Shown here piece by piece: positions 1 to 7,476 of a stretch of 64,000 nucleotides of DNA; within the stretch, counting starts at the first letter, position 1; each line of letters opens with the position of its first letter. Under the pieces are notes generated by a model. It was not told the origin of the DNA. It did not search any database and saw nothing but the letters and a program-made list of their open reading frames with translations. Source of the stretch: UBA2942 sp045127535 (lineage in GTDB: Bacteria > Bacillota > Clostridia > Lachnospirales > Lachnospiraceae). The DNA lies in contig JBGVQN010000045.1 of assembly GCA_045127535.1 (NCBI GenBank), positions 78,405 through 142,404 of the forward strand. The letters run 5' to 3'. The translations under genes and the position numbers were made by a program.

Positions 1-1514
1 GTAGCGCCTTCCTTTTGTGCCTGCTTGACGTTGGAGTTCATAAATACAGTACAGCGGGTACCAAGGTCGATCGGATTCTTGGCAAAGAGGGCAGCCTGGG
101 CAAAGTCTACGATGCTGTAATTTAAGGACTTGGCAAAGGTCTCAATAAAGGAGCCGCAGCCGGAGGAACATGCCTCATTTAACTGTACGCTGTCTACGGT
201 CTGGTTCTTGATGCGGATACATTTCATATCCTGACCGCCAATATCCAGGATACAGTCTACATCCGGCTGGAAGAAGGCTGCAGCCTTGTAATGGGCAATG
301 GTCTCTACCTCACCTTCATCTAACATCAGGGCAGATTTGATCAAAGCCTCACCATAACCAGTGGAGCAGGAGTATACAATGTGGGCATCCTCTGGCAGCT
401 GCTCATAGATCTTGCGCAGTGCAGTCACTGTAGTAGACAGAGGACTGCCGTTGTTATTATTATAGTAGGAATACAGCAGGGTGCCGTCTTCTCCAACCAG
501 CGCCACCTTGGTAGTGGTGGAGCCTGCATCCACACCTAAGAAGCAGTTGCCCTTATAGGTAGACAGATCGCCCTTTTCCACTGCGTGCTGACTATGTCTT
601 GCCAGGAATGCATCATAGGAAGCCTGGTCTGCAAACAATGGCTCCAGACGCTTCACCTCAAACTCCATGGCAATGCCGTTTTTCAGACGGGTATGTAATT
701 CTTCGATCGGTACCTGTACATCCTCCTTGCAGTTCATGGCAGCGCCAATGGCAGCAAACAGGTGGGAATGCTCCGGTGCGATAATGGCATCACCAGTCAG
801 TCCTAAGGTATCAATAAATCTGGCACGCAGCTGATCTAAAAAGTGCAGAGGGCCGCCTAAAAATGCAACGTTGCCTCTGATCGGCTTACCACAGGCAAGA
901 CCGGAAATGGTCTGGTTGACCACTGCCTGGAAAATAGAAGCAGCCAGATCCTCTCTGGTAGCGCCCTCGTTGATCAGGGGTTGGATATCTGTTTTGGCAA
1001 ATACACCGCAGCGTGCAGCGATCGGATAGATGGCCTTATAATTCTTAGCGTATTCATTGAGTCCTGCAGCATCTGTCTGCAGCAGGGAAGCCATCTGGTC
1101 AATAAAGGAACCGGTACCGCCTGCACAGATACCGTTCATTCTCTGGTCAATGCCGCCGGTAAAATAAATGATTTTGGCATCCTCACCGCCTAACTCAATG
1201 GCTACATCTGTGTGAGGGGCGTAATCCTGCAGGGAAGTGGCAACTGCTACTACCTCCTGAATAAAAGGTACCTGAAGATGCTGGGAAAGCGCCAGACCGC
1301 CGGAACCGGTGATGGTTGGACACAGCATCATGGAGCCGCATGTTTCGTATGCTCTGTGAAGAAGCTCAGCCAGTGTTTCCTGAATGTTGGCATAGTGCCT
1401 TTCATAATCAGAAAAGAGCAGATGGTTCTCCTTGTCCAGAATTGCAACCTTAACAGTAGTGGAACCGATATCGATACCCAGCTTATTGCAATTCACATTG
1501 TTTTCACAAGCCAT
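1..1514 (-). CDS. acyl-CoA dehydratase activase-related protein (BadF/BadG/BcrA/BcrD ATPase family), 5' part, runs off window
   Basis: Read leftwards from an ATG at 1514 with GAGAGG just upstream; 504 codons are open to the window edge, so the C-terminal part is missing. Two ASKHA-type ATPase modules are visible. The first begins near residue 12 with GIDIGSTTVKVA and has NGICAGGTGSFIDQ. The second begins near residue 325 with FLGVDAGSTTTKVA and later ILDIGGQDMK and NEACSSGCGSFIETF. The Cys in the CAGGTGSF/CGSF segments is the position that holds the bridging [4Fe-4S] cluster in HgdC-type activators. Known members hydrolyse ATP to push one electron onto a 2-hydroxyacyl-CoA dehydratase or benzoyl-CoA-reductase-like partner. 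The two-module form is common in Clostridia, usually fused to a DUF2229-type region, and its substrate is generally unknown. No dehydratase subunits lie in this window, so the partner is not identifiable. The family is clear; the specific role is not. Confidence 0.88.
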   Translation of the reverse strand, partial: MACENNVNCNKLGIDIGSTTVKVAILDKENHLLFSDYERHYANIQETLAELLHRAYETCGSMMLCPTITGSGGLALSQHLQVPFIQEVVAVATSLQDYAPHTDVAIELGGEDAKIIYFTGGIDQRMNGICAGGTGSFIDQMASLLQTDAAGLNEYAKNYKAIYPIAARCGVFAKTDIQPLINEGATREDLAASIFQAVVNQTISGLACGKPIRGNVAFLGGPLHFLDQLRARFIDTLGLTGDAIIAPEHSHLFAAIGAAMNCKEDVQVPIEELHTRLKNGIAMEFEVKRLEPLFADQASYDAFLARHSQHAVEKGDLSTYKGNCFLGVDAGSTTTKVALVGEDGTLLYSYYNNNNGSPLSTTVTALRKIYEQLPEDAHIVYSCSTGYGEALIKSALMLDEGEVETIAHYKAAAFFQPDVDCILDIGGQDMKCIRIKNQTVDSVQLNEACSSGCGSFIETFAKSLNYSIVDFAQAALFAKNPIDLGTRCTVFMNSNVKQAQKEGA

Positions 1515-1736
1515 ATGTTTACCTCTCTTCTATACGTGGTCTGCAGGCAGCAGTCTGCCCCAGCCCGGACGTATGTATTTTTGATACATCCAATATGTGT
1601 ATGAAATCTTTTGTAACCTTTTTTGGCAAAGCATAACTTCATTGCCAAAAAACAGACAATCAAACCCATTATATTGTCTTTTATATAAAAATGCAACCTG
1701 AGCTGATTCTTAAATTTTTGAAAACCCAGGGGGGGA

Positions 1737-1973
1737 AACTTCATATCCGGGTGTGGGTGCAGCAGGTGTATGCCCTATGGGAAGGAAAATTGATTATTTC
1801 TAAGCAGGGCTCTTGAAAACGCCGGTACTTAGATGGCGGATTGTGACTTGTCACGATCTGGCATCTTAGAACCGCTGCGTTTTCACCGAAGCGCGAGCGT
1901 GCCCTGAGTGAAATAATCAATTTTCCTTCCCATAGGGCATACACCTGCTGCACCCACACCCGGATATGAAGTT
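1737..1973 (+). repeat. structured-RNA-like interspersed repeat, copy 1
   Basis: A 237-bp element in the gap between two divergent genes. Outer arms 1737-1799 and 1911-1973 are a perfect 63-bp inverted repeat. Between them lies the core shared by all five copies: 5' strand GGGCTCTTGAAAACGC then CGGTACTTAG, 3' strand CTTAGAACCG then CTGCGTTTTCACCGAAGC and GCGAGCGTGCCC. The inner stem (about 1832-1863) closes on a CUUG tetraloop, as in copy 2, and its two imperfect pairs include G.U wobbles. GGGC/GCCC closes the base of the core. No credible reading frame crosses it. Function unknown. Confidence 0.85.
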
Positions 1974-2089
1974 CTTGGTGGTTTAGAAAGAGACTTGAGG
2001 GATGGAGGACATTACTGGAATTTGTTTTGGGAAAATTGGTGAAATGGATTTAGTGGAAACAGGATTTTTAGAAGTCTTTTATGGAACAC

Positions 2090-2117
2090 TTGATTTATGG
2101 TTGAATTTTGGTATGAT
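2090..2117 (+). promoter_or_regulatory. candidate promoter for the murE-like gene
   Basis: TTGATT (2090-2095) and TATGAT (2112-2117) are separated by 16 bp, about 150 bp before the start codon. This is a visual sigma-A-type match only. The rest of 1515-2265 holds repeat copy 1 and no other recognisable feature. Confidence 0.35.
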
Positions 2118-2265
2118 ATGCATAATGGGTTTTTATTGATAACAGGTAAAAATTTATGATAAATATTTAGAAAGACGATCGGCAGAAGGACTGGACAGAA
2201 AATCTGCAAAAACAAAAGGGTTTTTTAGATTGTTTGACTGAATTTGAGAAATATGGAGGTTTTTC

Positions 2266-3738
2266 ATGAAGATTGCACAGTTATTGGAAAGAATTTCTTA
2301 TACCTTGGTACAAGGAGATGTGGAGAAAGAAATTACCGGTATTTGTCATGACAACAGACAGGTAGAGGCAGGGGATGCTTTTATCTGTATTAAGGGAGCA
2401 AGGTTTGATACCCATAGCTGTGTGGCAGAGATCGCGGCAAAGGGAGCGGCGCTTATTGTGACGGAGCAGGAAGTGGAAGCAGTGGAAGGTGCTGTTGTGG
2501 TAATGGTTGAGGATACCAGAAAGGTACTGCCATTGCTGGCTTGTGCATGGTATGGATATCCCGCAGAGAAGATGGTGACAGTTGGAATTACTGGTTCTAA
2601 GGGAAAGACTACTACGACCCATATGCTGGCGGATATTCTGAGAAGTGCAGGACATCAGGTGGGTACCATTGGCACCAATGGTGCAATTATCGGGGATGAT
2701 ATTTACGAACTGAATAATACCACTCCTGATCCTATGGAGCTGCAGATGTATCTGGGTATGATGGTAAAGGCTGGCTGCACTCATGTGGTGATTGAGGTGT
2801 CTTCCCAGGGGATGAAGCAGCACAGAGTAGATGGTTTTACGTTTGATTATGGTGTGTGGACCAATATTTCAGAAGGGGACCATATTGGGCCTAATGAGCA
2901 TGCGGATTTTGCAGAGTATCTTTCCTGTAAGGCACAGCTTTTGTCCCAGTGCCGCCTTGGATTTGTAAATCAGGATGATGTGCATGTGGAGGATTTTATG
3001 GCACAGGTGACTGCGCCCTGCCAGATGTACAGTGTAGGTGGACAGGCTGATTACGCTGCCAGTCAGGTGGAAAAGACTTTTGCAGATGGAAAGCCGGGGA
3101 TCGCATTTCATGTAACAGGAAAATCAGGATTGGATGCAGATATTGCGGTAAATCAGCCAGGAGAATTCAATGTGTATAATGCGCTGGCTGCTATTTGTGT
3201 GGCAGATGCGATTGGGGCCACACCGGAGCAGATGAACCATGCTCTGACACAGATGAATATTAAGGGACGTTTTGATATTGTGTATGATTCTGCGGAATTT
3301 AAGGTTTGCGTGGATTTTGCCCACAATGGGTATAGCACCAGAAATCATCTGGAAGCTTTGCGGGAATATCGTCCAAAGCGTCTGGTGTGTGTGTTTGGTG
3401 CAGACGGCAACCGTTCCAAATCCAGACGGTATGAGATGGGAGAGGCAGCAGGCAGGCTGGCAGATTTCAGTATTGTAACAGCAGGACATAACCGGTGGGA
3501 GACCTTTGAACAGATCCTGGCAGACATCCATGTGGGGCTGGACAAGACGGATGGAGCATATATTGTGATTCCAAAACGTCAGGATGCCATCCGCTATGCC
3601 ATCACACATGCCCAGCCGGGGGATCTGATTACCATTATTGGTCTGGGACATGAAACTTATCAGGAAGAGGGCGGCGTCAAGTATCCTCACAGCGATACAG
3701 AGTTTGTGAAGCAAGTTATTAAAGAACTGGGATTATAA
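2266..3738 (+). CDS. murE: MurE-type UDP-N-acetylmuramyl-tripeptide synthetase (Mur ligase family), variant
   Basis: 490 residues, a normal MurE length, with GGAGG before the ATG. It shows the MurE N-terminal segment (CHDNRQVEAGDAFICIKG), the Mur ligase P-loop GITGSKGKTTTTHML (about residues 107-121), TTPDPMELQ, the EVSSQGMKQHRVDG segment, and CKAQLL carrying the lysine that is carbamylated in the family. Mur ligases add an amino acid to UDP-MurNAc-dipeptide in the cytoplasm using ATP. Oddly, the DNPR motif that recognises meso-diaminopimelate in classical MurE is replaced by GHNRWE near residues 407-412. The loop around the TNIS segment reads SEGDHIGPNEHADF rather than the usual SRDHLDYHG. 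This may be a second MurE paralogue with a different acceptor or amino acid. It is followed at 44 bp by a small hypothetical gene. Confidence 0.8.
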   Translation: MKIAQLLERISYTLVQGDVEKEITGICHDNRQVEAGDAFICIKGARFDTHSCVAEIAAKGAALIVTEQEVEAVEGAVVVMVEDTRKVLPLLACAWYGYPAEKMVTVGITGSKGKTTTTHMLADILRSAGHQVGTIGTNGAIIGDDIYELNNTTPDPMELQMYLGMMVKAGCTHVVIEVSSQGMKQHRVDGFTFDYGVWTNISEGDHIGPNEHADFAEYLSCKAQLLSQCRLGFVNQDDVHVEDFMAQVTAPCQMYSVGGQADYAASQVEKTFADGKPGIAFHVTGKSGLDADIAVNQPGEFNVYNALAAICVADAIGATPEQMNHALTQMNIKGRFDIVYDSAEFKVCVDFAHNGYSTRNHLEALREYRPKRLVCVFGADGNRSKSRRYEMGEAAGRLADFSIVTAGHNRWETFEQILADIHVGLDKTDGAYIVIPKRQDAIRYAITHAQPGDLITIIGLGHETYQEEGGVKYPHSDTEFVKQVIKELGL

Positions 3739-3782
3739 GCAGATGCAAGAATATAATAAGTGACACAGGAGGAACGCGTTGC

Positions 3783-4142
3783 ATGGAAAATGCAGTAATG
3801 ATAAAAACAGACAAAACCGTGCAGTCCATACAGCTGGATAGCTGGCAGGAAGCAAATCTGGCTGATATTTTAGAAACAGAGACGGTAGAAAGAGTTTGGT
3901 CTCACGATCTGATTGCTTTTGGTGCATCCTGTCAGGTTGCAGTCATGGGATATGCAGATAAAAATGCAGCCATAAAAGGGGCTGCAGTAAATCTGCTTGC
4001 AGGAAAGCTTCTTGGCACCATTGTATATGGAAATCTGTTGTTAACTTACTGGGATTCCCACCTGATGGCATGTGGTGCATTAGAACCTCAGGAAGTTGAA
4101 AAAATTACGGAAAGCTTACGGGAGCTGAATGAAATACTGTAA
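3783..4142 (+). CDS. conserved hypothetical protein, 119 aa
   Basis: ATG 10 bp after AGGAGG, 44 bp downstream of the murE-like gene and on the same strand, so probably co-transcribed. I do not recognise the family. It is a soluble-looking mixed-composition protein without a signal peptide or membrane segment. It has a central hydrophobic stretch (GAAVNLLAGKLLGTIVYGNLL) and an acidic C-terminal helix (EPQEVEKITESLRELNEIL). The strong ribosome site and the codon use, which resembles that of the neighbours, argue that it is real. No function is proposed. Confidence 0.65.
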   Translation: MENAVMIKTDKTVQSIQLDSWQEANLADILETETVERVWSHDLIAFGASCQVAVMGYADKNAAIKGAAVNLLAGKLLGTIVYGNLLLTYWDSHLMACGALEPQEVEKITESLRELNEIL

Positions 4143-4266
4143 GGAAACACTTTACGAATATACATGGATTTTGTATAAAATTATACCGATTGAAAAAAGA
4201 GAAAAAGGAATCAGCAGCGGCAATGTGCAGTAAAAGAAATAGAATTTACATTAGGAGGAGTTAGAT

Positions 4267-4989
4267 ATGGTAGAAAGTGCTGTATTGAAGCAAAGAGCAA
4301 AAAATGCCCTTTCCGGGCATTGGGGATCTGCAGTTTTGGTAAGCTTTGCTGCAAGTCTGCTTGGGGGAAACAGTGGAGGCGGAGGCAGTGTCAGTACCAG
4401 TACGGAGATTGATAGTGAAACATTATCCACACTGGTGCAGGCGTATCCATGGCTGCAGGATGCAGTTGATGTAATCATGGCAGTACTGCCTTTTGTAGTG
4501 ATCTACGGTCTGGTGATTACTATTATCGGGGGCATGATACAGTTGGGATATTATCAGTACTGTGTGAAATTATGTCTGGGAGTAGATGCAGGTGTAAAGG
4601 AACTGTTTGTACATAAGCAGTATCTGCTGAAAGCATTTGCATTGTCCCTTTTAATTACGATTAAAACAATGCTATGGTCTTGTCTGTTTGTGATTCCAGG
4701 TATTGTGGCTTCCTACCGGTATGCTATGGCGCCATATCTGATGGCGGAGAATCCGGATATAGGCATTATGGAGGCCATTGAAGAATCTAAGGTTATGATG
4801 AATGGCTATAAAGGAGATTTGTTCTATTTGCATCTGAGCTTTTTTGGATGGGCACTGTTAAGTGTTTTTACACTGGGAATCGGTACGCTGTGGTTAAATC
4901 CATATATGCGTGTGACAGAGGCGGAGTTTTATCTGGAGCTTACTGGCAGAGGGCAGAGTGCAGAGGAATTGACAGGCTTCAACTCATAA
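4267..4989 (+). CDS. DUF975 family integral membrane protein
   Basis: 240 residues, ATG after AGGAGGAGTTAGAT. The N-terminal signature LKQRAKNALSGHWGSAVLVS is typical of DUF975 proteins. It is followed by a Gly/Ser-rich insert (GGNSGGGGS) in place of a short loop and then several hydrophobic helices: about residues 75-100 (LPFVVIYGLVITIIGG), 120-150 (ALSLLITIKTMLWSCLFVIPGIVASYRYAMAP in part) and 195-215. The PGI..SYRYAMAPYLMAENP segment is also characteristic. The family is widespread in Firmicutes and has no established biochemical role. It lies 124 bp after the hypothetical gene and is the last gene before repeat copy 2. Confidence 0.8.
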   Translation: MVESAVLKQRAKNALSGHWGSAVLVSFAASLLGGNSGGGGSVSTSTEIDSETLSTLVQAYPWLQDAVDVIMAVLPFVVIYGLVITIIGGMIQLGYYQYCVKLCLGVDAGVKELFVHKQYLLKAFALSLLITIKTMLWSCLFVIPGIVASYRYAMAPYLMAENPDIGIMEAIEESKVMMNGYKGDLFYLHLSFFGWALLSVFTLGIGTLWLNPYMRVTEAEFYLELTGRGQSAEELTGFNS

Positions 4990-5079
4990 AGCACAACGTG
5001 TTATCTTCTCATAAGTAGCTACTTTGTTATGGATATATGTAGAAATTTGAGATGGTGGCAGGATAAATACGAGATGATG

Positions 5080-5369
5080 AAGGGACTGCTGTGCAATGTT
5101 TTGTTGAACGGTTATGAAACTGTCGCAGTTAGCATGCACTCTTGGTCAGGATGAAACCGAACATTGTTTTTAAGCGAGACTCTTGAAAACGCCGGTACTA
5201 AGATGCCAGATTGTGACTTGTCATAATCTGGCATCTTAGCACCGCTGCGTTTTCACCGAAGCGAGAGCATGCCTCGCGTAAAACAATGTTCTGTTTCATC
5301 CTGGCCAAGGGTGCATGCTAACTGTGACAGTTTTACAATTGTTCGACAAAACATTGTGCAGCAGCCCTT
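5080..5369 (+). repeat. structured-RNA-like interspersed repeat, copy 2
   Basis: Outer arms of about 90 bp (5080-5171 and 5280-5369) pair through the whole length. By hand alignment the imperfections are about nine G.U, one A.C, one C.U and one bulge when read as + strand RNA. The core is the same as in the other copies: GACTCTTGAAAACGC, CGGTACTAAG, inner stem with a CUUG loop shared with copy 1 (5204-5235), then CTTAGCACCGCTGCG and CACCGAAGCGAGAGC. The closing helix is GCGAG/CTCGC, replacing GGGC/GCCC of copy 1. It lies between the DUF975 gene and the symporter promoter. Confidence 0.85.
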
Positions 5370-5549
5370 TTTGATGTGGTTAGTCTATATATGCAATTTC
5401 CAGGTGTTACAGGGACCGTACACACCAGGGTGATTGGAAAATCTGAAAAGATAATGTGAATGATAACCAAAAAAAATTGCTGAAATTGGAAAAAGAATAA
5501 TGAAAAATGTTTAATGTGCATAAATATACGAAAAAATATCCGATGCCAA

Positions 5550-5578
5550 TTGACAAAATTCCTCAAATGTGGCATACT
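5550..5578 (+). promoter_or_regulatory. promoter of the sodium/solute symporter gene
   Basis: TTGACA (5550-5555), 17-bp spacer, CATACT (5573-5578). This is a near-consensus sigma-A promoter about 80 bp before the symporter start and downstream of repeat copy 2, so the repeat is not in this transcript. The rest of 4990-5659 holds only the repeat. Confidence 0.65.
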
Positions 5579-5659
5579 TTCTAAGAAATCACTTTATTGC
5601 TTTAAAGTGCAACGGTTTAAAGCACGCGAAGGAAAGCAAAGAAGAAAATGGAGGACGTT

Positions 5660-7156
5660 ATGGGAACAAAAATCGTATTAATGCTGATTTTCTTTGCAAT
5701 TATGATTGCAGTAGGAATTTACAGCAGAAAGCATGCCACTGATGTGAACGGATTCGTATTAGGCGGAAGAAAAGTAGGACCGTGGATGACCGCATTTGCA
5801 TATGGTACATCCTATTTTTCTGCAGTGGTATTTATTGGTTATGCTGGTCAGTTTGGCTGGAAATATGGTATGTCAGCTGCCTGGATCGGAGTTGGCAATG
5901 CTGTGATCGGTTCTCTCATTGCCTGGCTGGTACTGGGAAGACGTACCCGTATTATGACCAAGGCTGTGGATTCTGCAACCATGCCGGATTTTTTTGGAAA
6001 GCGTTATAACAGTAAGATATTGAAGATCGTTGCTTCTGCAATCGTATTTGTTTTCCTGATTCCTTATACAGCATCTGTATACAACGGTTTGTCCAACCTG
6101 TTTGAGATGGCCTTTGATCTGGACTACAAGATCTGTGTCATTGTAATGGCTACCCTGACTGCTGTATATGTAATCTTAGGTGGATATATGGCAACAGCAA
6201 TCAATGACTTTATTCAGGGTATTATTATGCTGTTTGGTATCGTAGCTGTAGTGGTCAGCGTATTAAACGGACAGGGCGGATTTTCTGCAGCAGTGACCAA
6301 GATGGCTGAGTTAGAGGTTGAGGGCGTACAGTCTGGTGCCTTTGCTTCTATTTCAGGTCCTGATCCAATGAACCTGCTGGGGGTTGTTATCCTGACTTCT
6401 CTTGGTACATGGGGACTGCCGCAGATGGTTGGTAAGTTCTATGCCATTGACGGAGACAAGTCCATTAAGATCGGTACCATCGTATCTACTGTATTTGCAG
6501 CAGTGGTTGCAGGAGGCAGCTATTTCCTGGGCGGTTTTGGACGTTTGTTTGATTCTGCAGCAATTTACAAGGCAGATGGAAGCATTGCATATGATAAGAT
6601 CGTACCATCCATGCTGTCTAACCTGCCTGATTTATTAATTGGTATCGTCATCGTGTTGGTATTATCAGCCTCTATGTCTACTTTATCTTCACTGGTACTG
6701 ACTTCCAGCTCTACTCTGACATTGGATATGATCCAGTCTGGTTTAAAGAAGAAGATGGACACCAAGAAGCAGCTGCTGACAATGCGTATTTTCATTGTAT
6801 TCTTTATCGCACTGTCTGTGATCATTGCATTGGATCCACCAACCTTTATTGCACAGCTGATGGGTATTTCCTGGGGCGCACTTGCAGGTGCATTCCTGGC
6901 TCCATTCCTGTATGGTCTGTACTGGAAGGGTGTAACCAAGCCAGCTGTATGGGCATCTTTCCTATTTGGTGTAGGTGTTACAGTAATCAATATGATTCAT
7001 CCATTCTTTGATTCTTCTATTAACTGCGGTGCATTTGCAATGATCGGAGGTCTGATTATTGTACCTGTTGTGAGCCTGCTTACACCAAAGAAGTATAAAA
7101 TGGATGCAGAAAAGGTAGATCAATTGTTTGCTTGTTATGAGAAGAAAAATCTGTAA
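5660..7156 (+). CDS. sodium:solute symporter family (SSS) permease
   Basis: About 498 residues with roughly 13 hydrophobic segments, as in the SSS/PutP family, which couples Na+ entry to uptake of an organic solute across the cytoplasmic membrane. Typical early features are GFVLGGRKVGPWMTAFAYG and SYFSAVVFIGYAGQ (residues about 30-65). ASMSTLSSLVLTSSSTLTLD in the middle-late part matches the conserved Na+-site helix. An in-frame ATG at 5648 exists, but GGAGG lies inside that extension, five bases before the ATG at 5660, so 5660 is preferred. The substrate cannot be read from the sequence. Because iorA, iorB and an acyl-CoA ligase follow, uptake or exchange of an aryl or short-chain acid is a reasonable guess only. 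Confidence 0.88.
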   Translation: MGTKIVLMLIFFAIMIAVGIYSRKHATDVNGFVLGGRKVGPWMTAFAYGTSYFSAVVFIGYAGQFGWKYGMSAAWIGVGNAVIGSLIAWLVLGRRTRIMTKAVDSATMPDFFGKRYNSKILKIVASAIVFVFLIPYTASVYNGLSNLFEMAFDLDYKICVIVMATLTAVYVILGGYMATAINDFIQGIIMLFGIVAVVVSVLNGQGGFSAAVTKMAELEVEGVQSGAFASISGPDPMNLLGVVILTSLGTWGLPQMVGKFYAIDGDKSIKIGTIVSTVFAAVVAGGSYFLGGFGRLFDSAAIYKADGSIAYDKIVPSMLSNLPDLLIGIVIVLVLSASMSTLSSLVLTSSSTLTLDMIQSGLKKKMDTKKQLLTMRIFIVFFIALSVIIALDPPTFIAQLMGISWGALAGAFLAPFLYGLYWKGVTKPAVWASFLFGVGVTVINMIHPFFDSSINCGAFAMIGGLIIVPVVSLLTPKKYKMDAEKVDQLFACYEKKNL

Positions 7157-7476
7157 AATACCATTTCAGTTTTTGGAATGAAGTAAATCTGTAAAAATTT
7201 ACAAAAAAATTGTCAAAATGGCAGGAAAACCATTCCATTTTGCCAGGAAAAAGGGTATACTGATACTCAAACGGCTGTCTGAATAGTATTGCAGCAGACA
7301 GCCTGGGTGCAGATGCAGATCTGCGCTGCAGTTCCTGAGGGCAGCTTCCCATGAAAGCCCCATAGGATCATCCTTTTGAATTAGATAGAGTATAAAACCA
7401 TAGGAAGCTGTAAAGGGCAGGGAACGTCTCTGTCCTATACAGCTTCCAAAACTGGTTTAGGAAGGCAGGTTTTTTT
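7157..7476 (+). promoter_or_regulatory. structured intergenic leader before iorA
   Basis: 320 bp without a gene. A weak promoter candidate TTGCCA/GATACT lies near 7244-7270. Downstream are two hairpins: an 8-bp perfect stem GGCTGTCT/AGACAGCC (7273-7280, 7296-7303), and a 10-bp perfect stem GGAAGCTGTA/TACAGCTTCC (7403-7412, 7438-7447) ending 30 bp before the GTG start of iorA. No U-run follows either, so they are not simple terminators. No T-box or known riboswitch consensus was recognised. Confidence 0.4.

Noticed and set aside
1741..1959. 72-codon open frame within repeat copy 1
   Set aside because: It exists only because the element is a long palindrome; there is no ribosome site and no similarity between copies at protein level.
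5080..5369. Interpretation of the long-hairpin repeats as ordinary intrinsic terminators
   Set aside because: No U-run follows them, they are far larger than terminators, a complex core is conserved, and they also occur between divergent genes where no terminator is expected.
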